Shown here: in pieces, positions 57,466-64,000 of the stretch | Layout of the letters: each line of letters starts with the position of its first letter | Numbering within the stretch: the first letter of the stretch is position 1 | Source of the DNA: Mikania micrantha | Lineage: Eukaryota; Streptophyta; Magnoliopsida; Asterales; Asteraceae | Assembly: GCA_009363875.1 (NCBI GenBank) | Contig: CM018694.1 | Coordinates: 310,001 to 374,000 of the forward strand | Direction: 5' to 3' | DNA: 64,000 nucleotides | The notes under the pieces: generated by a model | Told to the model about the DNA's origin: nothing | What the model saw: only the letters and a program-made list of their open reading frames with translations | Database searches by the model: none | Position numbers and translations under genes: made by a program

Positions 57466-60063
57466 TATAAATGCTTGACTTTTCTGAGTCAAAGTGGTAA
57501 GTGGCAAGGCTATCTTAGAGAAGTTTGCGATGAATCTTCTGTAATAACCTGCCAAACCCAGAAATGAACGAATCTCTGTTGGAGTAGATGGGGTAGTCCA
57601 GTTCTTAATCGCCTCAATCTTGGCCGGATCTACATGTATCCCATCTTTGTTTATGACATGTCCTAAGAAGTGAACCTCCTTTAGCCAAAATTCACACTTT
57701 GAGAATTTAGCATAAAGTTGTTCCACTCTTAGTAATTCCAAGACTTTCTTCAAATGATCCTCATGTTCTTGTTCTGACTTGGAATAAATCAGTATATCAT
57801 CAATAAAGACGATAACAAACTGATCCAAGTAAGGCCTACAGACTCGATTCATCAAGTCCATGAACACTGCGGGTGCATTGGTCAGCCCAAATGGCATAAC
57901 CACAAACTCATAGTGTCCATATCGAGTCCTAAATGCCGTCTTTGGTATATCCTCATCATTTACTCTTAACTGATGATACCCGGATCGCAGATCAATCTTA
58001 GAGAAGCAAGTTGCTCCCTGTAATTGATCAAACAGATCATCGATCCTGGGCAGAGGATATCTATTCTTGATTGTCAACTTGTTCAACTCACGATAGTCGA
58101 TGCACATACGAAATGAACCGTCTTTCTTTTTGACAAAGAGAACCGGAGCTCCCCATGGAGAGAAACTCGGTCTTATGAAACCTTTGTCTAAAAGTTCTTG
58201 AAGCTGACTAGACAGTTCTTGCATCTCAGACGGTGCTAATCGATACGGTGACTTCGCCACTGGGTTTGCTCCAGGGACGAGATCAATTCTAAACTCCACT
58301 TGTCGGACTGGTGGTAGTCCAGGCAAGTCTTCTGGAAATACGTCTGGATATTCTTTGATAACTGGAACATCTCCAACTGCTTTCTTTTCAGGTTTCTTTT
58401 CCACCACGTGAGCCAGGAAAGCATAATACTTCTTCTTCAAGTACTTCCTCGCTTTGATGCACGATACAATCTTCAATCCGCGGCATGGTTTCTCGCCGTA
58501 GACTATCATCGTTTCGCCGGACGGTAGAGGAATTCGAATAAGTTTCTCAGAGCATACGATTTCAGCATTATTTTTGGATAACCAATCCATTCCTATCACA
58601 ACTTCGAAACTTCCGAGAGTCATAGGAATGAGATCGATGGAAAAGAGATGGTCATTTAATCTTAGCTCACAAGCATGAATTATGGAATCTACAACTATGG
58701 TCTTACCATTCGCTACTTCTACTGTATAGGGAGCAGTAAGTATAGATAGTTGCATATTAAGAACAGAAGCAGTATGAGCAGAGATAAAGCTTTTATCAGC
58801 ACCAGTATCGAATATGATAGAAACATAGTGATCATTGATAAGAAATGTACCCGTGATGACTGCTGGATCCTCACGTGCTTCAGCAGTCCCAATGACAAAA
58901 GCACGAGCAGCAGCAGTATTGTTGTTGAGTTTTGGACACTGATTTCTGAAGTGTCCCTCTGCTCCACAATTATAACAGGCCCTTCCACCTGTAGCAGCAG
59001 TGGTAGTGGTAGCAGTTGTTGCAGCAGCAAGATGAGCAGCTCGGCATGTAGCTGCAAAGTGTCCCATGCGCCCACATTTGAGACACTTTTTGCATGGAGT
59101 GTTGGGTAGATGATGATACTGGCATTTGGTGCAAAGTGGAAATGTACCAGTATAAGACTTTCTGGCGTTAGCAGGTTGTGGCATAGCATTGATAGGTGTG
59201 GCATGAGTAGGTGCAGCCGCAGTCAACGCTGCAAAGTTCTTGATTGTCTTTTGCTTCTTCTTCTTGTGATGATGCTGTTCAGGCTTCTTGCCTTCTTCAA
59301 TCTGTGCTCTCTTGAATCCCTTTCGGGTGAGCACTCCAGACTTCACATATTCTTCAGTAAGTGAAGCACCAAGTTGAATTGCTGCTTCCAAAGTAGTGGG
59401 GTTGTTCCCCATAACAGTTCCTCTGACAACCAAAGGCAAACCTTCAATGTATTTCTCTATCCTGCGGGATAGAGGAGTAACCAGATGGGGTACTAGAATG
59501 CACAACTCATGGAACCGAGTTGTATACTTTGCGTTCTCACCACTATCTTGCACCAGATTCCACATCTCCACCTCCATTTTCTTCAGTTCATGACGTGGAC
59601 AAAACTTTTCCACAAGTAAGTTCTTGAATCCGTCCCACGGTAAGGCTAATGCAACTTCACGCCCTCTGGTGTTCTTCTCAGAATTCCACCAAGTGAGTGC
59701 GCCCTTATGAAAAGCGCTTGAGGCCATCTTGACCTTCAGATTCTCAGGGCATCCAGTGAAGTCGAGAATGTCCTCAATGCTCTCTAACCACTGTAGTAGA
59801 CCAGTAGCTCCTTCTGTACCAGCGTACTTAGGAGGCTTAGCATCATTGAACTGCTTGAAAGTGAAGTTAGCAGTTCCAGTAGTTGTAGCATTAGAGTTAT
59901 GTGCTGAATCACTGGTACTTCCCCGAAGATTCTGGGTAATATCAGTGACCATACCAGGGATTACTTCCCTCATATGAACAGCGATAGCTCGAGCAATCTT
60001 GTTGATTTCATCGTCGTTGCCACTTGTTGAACCCCCTCCATTAGGATCACGTCGGGGAGGCAT
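57463..60063 (-). CDS. gag-pol: Element D gag-protease-reverse transcriptase, intact to premature stop
   Basis: Start chosen at [13 protein letters not shown] at 60061-60063, the start shared by relatives; the frame continues upstream but only with a GTG. 866 codons. Capsid includes [20 protein letters not shown] and [14 protein letters not shown] Lys/His-rich segment precedes the nucleocapsid. CCHC knuckles are at about 327-340 ([14 protein letters not shown]) and 363-376 ([14 protein letters not shown]). Retropepsin DTGA is at about 419-422. RT has [31 protein letters not shown] and FIDD at about 753-756. It ends at a TAG replacing a conserved Trp, so RNase H and integrase would be lost. 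Structural, processing and polymerase roles are inferred from the family. Confidence 0.94.
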   Translation of the reverse strand: MPPRRDPNGGGSTSGNDDEINKIARAIAVHMREVIPGMVTDITQNLRGSTSDSAHNSNATTTGTANFTFKQFNDAKPPKYAGTEGATGLLQWLESIEDILDFTGCPENLKVKMASSAFHKGALTWWNSEKNTRGREVALALPWDGFKNLLVEKFCPRHELKKMEVEMWNLVQDSGENAKYTTRFHELCILVPHLVTPLSRRIEKYIEGLPLVVRGTVMGNNPTTLEAAIQLGASLTEEYVKSGVLTRKGFKRAQIEEGKKPEQHHHKKKKQKTIKNFAALTAAAPTHATPINAMPQPANARKSYTGTFPLCTKCQYHHLPNTPCKKCLKCGRMGHFAATCRAAHLAAATTATTTTAATGGRACYNCGAEGHFRNQCPKLNNNTAAARAFVIGTAEAREDPAVITGTFLINDHYVSIIFDTGADKSFISAHTASVLNMQLSILTAPYTVEVANGKTIVVDSIIHACELRLNDHLFSIDLIPMTLGSFEVVIGMDWLSKNNAEIVCSEKLIRIPLPSGETMIVYGEKPCRGLKIVSCIKARKYLKKKYYAFLAHVVEKKPEKKAVGDVPVIKEYPDVFPEDLPGLPPVRQVEFRIDLVPGANPVAKSPYRLAPSEMQELSSQLQELLDKGFIRPSFSPWGAPVLFVKKKDGSFRMCIDYRELNKLTIKNRYPLPRIDDLFDQLQGATCFSKIDLRSGYHQLRVNDEDIPKTAFRTRYGHYEFVVMPFGLTNAPAVFMDLMNRVCRPYLDQFVIVFIDDILIYSKSEQEHEDHLKKVLELLRVEQLYAKFSKCEFWLKEVHFLGHVINKDGIHVDPAKIEAIKNWTTPSTPTEIRSFLGLAGYYRRFIANFSKIALPLTTLTQKSQAFI

Positions 60064-60279
60064 TCTACGAATAGAAGCCACAAGCGGGTCAGTAATGAGG
60101 AAGGATACAATTGAATTTTCATGATAAGGTCAGTAATATATCCATACTACTAGTATTATCATTCAATTGTAATATGACCTAGTACACGTATAAGTTATCA
60201 ACTTATTTGCATACTTATCATGTGAATATGTACGATGTCCCATGATCTCTCCACCAAACCTACACACTGACACTTTCCC

Positions 60280-60343
60280 GATATACCGAAAATAGTTTAT
60301 ATATAGGGCTCACTCTCGCTGCCCACCACCGTTTCGATATACC
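60280..60343 (-). other. Large hairpin module, D leader copy 1
   Basis: GATATACCGAAA (60280-60291) with TTTCGATATACC (60332-60343): 12 of 12 paired in element sense, two G-U. Loop TATATAGGGCTCAC and CCCACCACC. Confidence 0.7.
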
Positions 60344-60791
60344 ACGATCATGCCCTTGCTAGCATTTGGCAACATGTTTGTACTGATTTCCAAGTGTGTT
60401 CCGTTGATTAAGAATCTCATGATCTTTGATCAACTTGAACTATGATTGATTCCATGATTGAACTATGATTATGTTATGTGTGCACCTACTAACAGTTGTT
60501 AACATGTAGAACTAAATCATACGTGTGTTCTACACTTTCCTGTTAACCTATGTCAGTAAGTACTAATGATGTAATCACTTAAGAATTTCACTTAAGGTTT
60601 ACATTTACAGAATGTTCACAACTTGATTGATTCACCATAATGTTTGGTTTATCCAAGTTTGAATTGCACTATGATTTGATTCACCAATGATTGTTTCCCA
60701 AATGTTTGTATCCCATGTGTTTTGACTAATGATCCATGTGTCCAGTTGATCCCGAATCCTCACTCCAAATACAAACGCCGGATTCCCCCTA

Positions 60792-60855
60792 ACATACTGA
60801 AATAAGCTTATATATAGGGTAAGCTCTCACCGACCCACCACTTACCTCAACACGT
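60792..60855 (-). other. Large hairpin module, D leader copy 2
   Basis: ACATACTGAAATAA (60792-60805) with TTACCTCAACACGT (60842-60855): 14 of 14 paired in element sense, several G-U. Loop TATATAGGGTAAG and CCCACCACT. Confidence 0.7.
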
Positions 60856-61730
60856 CAGCGTTAATCCGTCGTCTATATTTGGGGCTAAGATTCCAACTGT
60901 TGATTGATTATGATTGTTTCATGATTGCCTCTTGTTCTGTGACTATGATAATGATTATGTAAACCATGGTTCTTAATTTACTCGAAATTAAAACCTTAGG
61001 TTTTAGCATGTGTGTCCTAGGTTAATTAACCTAGGTCCTCAATACCTACAGTATCGAGTATAATGATCTCTTGTGAGAACTTCAACTAAAGAATACTGTT
61101 ACACAGATTCTAAGTTATAAAGTTCCTATGATAATGAACACCTGATAATGATAACAATGATAACAATGACAAGGATTTCAACTCAAGATTCTAAATTAAT
61201 AGTTCTTGACCTTTGAATTCCTATAATGAGCATGACAAGGATTTCAAATCAAGACTCTAAATTAATAGATCTTGACATTTGAATTCCTATAATGAATATG
61301 ACAAGGACTTTAGATCAAAGATATCAATCTTTGTCTCTAAATCCTATAATGAATATGACAAGAAATTCATATCAAAGATACCGAAAATACAGATCTTTGC
61401 CTCTGAATTTCTATAATGATCTCTGTGTGAGAATTTCAGATCAAGGATACTAAGAATACAGATCCTTGCCTCTGAAATCCTTAAATGCATATGTGTGAGA
61501 ATTTAATCCGGTTTCTAAAATTATAGAATTCCGGTTCAAATTCTTTGACTCGATGTCTAATCTTAGAAAAATGTCCCTAAGATCTTTCAAGCTTATTGTA
61601 GACTTAATGCTCACTTAAGTTACTTAGATCTTAAGTATCCTCAAGCCTATAGCACTTAGTCCTATTGGGTAGCTTAGGTTATAGTCTAGGTCATTAAACA
61701 TTGGGTTTTTCCTAGTTCTCTACAACCTTG

Positions 61731-61742
61731 GCTCTGATACCA
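61731..61742 (-). other. Primer binding site of D (tRNA-Met type)
   Basis: Minus strand TGGTATCAGAGC, 3 bp from the right LTR. Confidence 0.94.
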
Positions 61743-61745
61743 ACC

Positions 61746-64000
61746 TGTCACACCCCTGCGCCGCGTGCGGAATCCACGGCGCGGTGACGTATGAACAGTT
61801 GAATCATGCACAAGTATTGAATAAGAACAACCACAATGGATTACTATGTTTCATAATGTTAAGACAATTGTTTAGTTACAGACAACTATCTACCAAAATA
61901 AAGACAACTACAGACCCAAAATATAGTTTACAAAATAAGACTTCAAACAAGACAATTAAACAATTAGGATTTAGTGAGTTTCTATCCATCCTAGCATGTT
62001 TCTTCATCTTGTTCTATCTTAGAATGGTCTCCCTAGTTGTCTCTGAAAATGTCTTAAACCTGATTACCTGAAACACGTGAAAAGTAACTGTCAACTACAG
62101 ACGTAGTTGGTGAGAACAATAGGTTTAAACATTTGTAAACATGAGTATATGATATAAGGCATAGGTAAGTTAAAGCATCATAAGATTCACACGGATGAGC
62201 TGCAACCCAAACTAACATCAAGTAAGAAAAATGAGTGTAAACAGTCCAATCACTGTTCGCACGAAAGCCAACATATAATATCAAGTCCCAAAACACGTTT
62301 GGAGTTAGATAATACATCAGCAGTTTTGATAACCATATGACACCAGACCTGCAGTTGGCTTTTAAAAACAAATTTAAAAGCCAACTCCATCCTGGATAAG
62401 AAAACAATGACACCAGACCTACAGTTAGCTTTTAAAACAAATTTAAAAGCTAACTCCATCCTGGATAAGAAACAATGAGTCCGCTTTCCCTTGTTGTGAT
62501 CACCCAGTACTAACGACAATGAAACTTGATGGGTTTATAAGTTTGTTTACAACAATTGACACCATGTTCTGAATCTTACTTTAACCGGATGTGTTAATGC
62601 CTTATTTGATAACATGAATTAAAAAGCCTGGATTTAATTCCACGAATTAAATCCTTTGTTTTGAATACCATGAAATGAACCACTTGATTTGAATACCATG
62701 ATGTGAACAACTTGATTTGAATACCATGTTTTGAACAACTTGATTTGAATACCATGTTTTGAACCACTGGATTTGAATACCATGTTGTGAACCACTTGTT
62801 TTGAATACCATGATGTGATGACCTTGTGTAATAACAAGGTTTATAACAAAAGAGTTTGTAAAATCCTTTATCTAAAAGTGTTTATCCTTCATAAATACAT
62901 TTGAGTAAATCAATTTCAAAACAGTTCAAAGATCCCTTATAAAACCTTTTTAATGAAAAGAGTTTAATAATTGACAAGTAAATTAAAACAGTTGACAATT
63001 TCCTTAAACAATTGATGAATCCCTTGGATTCGTAAGATGAACCAGTAATGTTTATGAAATACACATAACTTGTGTAATGAAACAAGATTGAAATAGCGGT
63101 TTTGATCACGTGTTCCACCCCAAAACAGTTATAAAACAGTAAAAGAGGGGCTAGAGTTCTCACCTGTCAGCAGTAGACTCTGAACTAAACAGTTAGCAAG
63201 TAGCAAACAGGACTTCTAATTGTTTCCTATAACATTGTAATCATACATAAGATATAGGATTTATAATTGTATAGACTTTGATTCATTGATTGACTTGTGT
63301 TCTCATGAACTTGATTAACACTTGATCATGATTATGATTGTTGTGAAAACTTGAAAGTTATACTTTGAATTACTTGATTGATCATGGGTCAATGAAACAT
63401 ATGAAATATTCATTTATGCATAACCTTATGCATAAAGTGATAATTGTTTGTGAATTTGGGAACCATTGATTTCTATGAGATTTGATACAAATGTTTACAT
63501 TGTTTTAAGTCCTTGAGATTGTGATTTGATGCTATAATTAGTTTAAGTTGTACTTAAACCAAGTAAGATCAAGTTACAATTACTTTGGATTATGGCCAAC
63601 AAAAGGGTTTTAAGTCCATGGAAGTCATGATGGACTTAGACAAAGGCCATGGGCCACTTAGGATTGACATTAGGCCAATTGATTATGATGTTAGGCCAAA
63701 CAAGGTGTAGATAGATCATGTAAAGTTCCATTGTGATATTGAGCCAACTAAAGATTCTCATGGGCCAAACTAGCTCAATTGTGCTTGCTTTAAACCTTTG
63801 GACCATGTTGCTAATGGAATTGGGCCTTGTTGCATTGAATTGGGCCGGGTATGATTGAATTGGGCTCATTCTAATGTGGGCCGAGCTAAACAAATCGATT
63901 GGGCCGGTTAGAACTGAGTTGGGCCGAAACACCCATGATTCCCACACCATGGCAGCGAACCTATGGCTGCCATGGTTGAGGGTTCGGCTCCTTTAAAAGA
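61746..64000 (-). repeat. D 5' LTR, truncated by window
   Basis: Aligns with 51699-53953 almost base for base. Carries the tandem hairpins (62337-62476), 28-bp array (62659-62826) and TGGGCC array (63636-63935). The promoter part is outside the window. Confidence 0.95.

Larger units (their letters stand above)
60064..61730 (-). mobile_element. Element D leader, about 1.7 kb
   Basis: Non-coding. Two large hairpin modules (60280-60343 and 60792-60855) and a set of CAAGGATTTC...TAATGA-type repeats (61160-61500) of about 65 bp, with AATTCCTATAATGA(A/G)(C/T)ATGA as core. Confidence 0.85.
51699..64000 (-). mobile_element. Element D: young chromovirus, right LTR cut by window end
   Basis: Left (3') LTR 51699-55498, coding 55532-60063, leader 60064-61730, PBS, right (5') LTR from 61746 to beyond 64000. 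Over the 2255 bp visible in both, I count about seven substitutions and two single-base indels. At a commonly used plant rate of 1.3e-8 this would be on the order of 0.1 million years; rate and count are both approximate. Confidence 0.95.

Noticed and set aside
55559..59977. Plus-strand ORFs across element D
   Set aside because: Antisense shadows of the gag-pol reading frame.

Overview
This is nuclear plant DNA with no intact host gene that I can recognise. It is AT-rich and built almost entirely of nested LTR retrotransposons. Most are Ty3/gypsy chromoviruses: very long LTRs (1.8-5.3 kb), a gag starting MPPRR or MLPRR, CCHC knuckles, an integrase C-terminus with a chromodomain-like tail, and a TGGTATCAGAGC primer site complementary to initiator tRNA-Met. 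The LTR-end sequence resembles elements I associate with Asteraceae, but that is inference.

Left block (1-11540). G is the LTR of an element running off the left edge (1-3209, minus). It interrupts the leader of A, an old plus-strand element with gag/pol wreckage at 3757-6758 fused to part of its own LTR (6759-8221). A's LTR is broken at 8222 by F (LTR 8222-10046, PBS, start of the internal region). From about 10.4 kb another LTR, E, begins. It resumes after B and ends at 39324 beside a tRNA-Asp-type PBS.

Middle block (11541-38863). Element B lies on the minus strand with TSD CCTCA on both sides. Its 3' LTR is 11541-15088, its decayed pol and gag 15123-19686, its leader 19687-21086, and its 5' LTR 21102-38863. 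That 5' LTR has been hit twice: by a solo LTR (21278-24175, TSD TAGCT) and by a complete plus-strand element, H (26300-37630, TSD TGAAG). H has nearly identical LTRs but a ruined gag, protease and integrase.

Right block (38864-64000). First comes E's internal region, with a 1.1-kb duplication carrying an acidic ORF (39647-40757 and 42102-43202). Then come a D-family LTR fragment (ends 44524), a Ty1/copia gag relic (minus, about 44560-44830) and element C. C has LTR 45964-51263 with an 840-bp Harbinger-like transposon inside, and its gag is cut after 86 codons. The cut is made by D (minus, 51699 to past the window end), which is young and almost intact, with one stop and one frameshift in pol.

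The most interesting signal is structural. Different families share small hairpins whose loops are conserved while the stems differ between copies and still pair, mostly through G-U-compatible changes. One has a 10-nt loop RATCGTCACC in U3. A second, larger module has GGTGGTGGG and GCCCTATA in its loop and lies in leaders, U3 and U5. Tandem hairpins in D's LTR show a direct compensatory change. The LTRs also carry GGCCCA and GGTTCG-type arrays, inverted-repeat-boxed TATA sites and tRNA-like B boxes. All alignments and counts here were made by eye.
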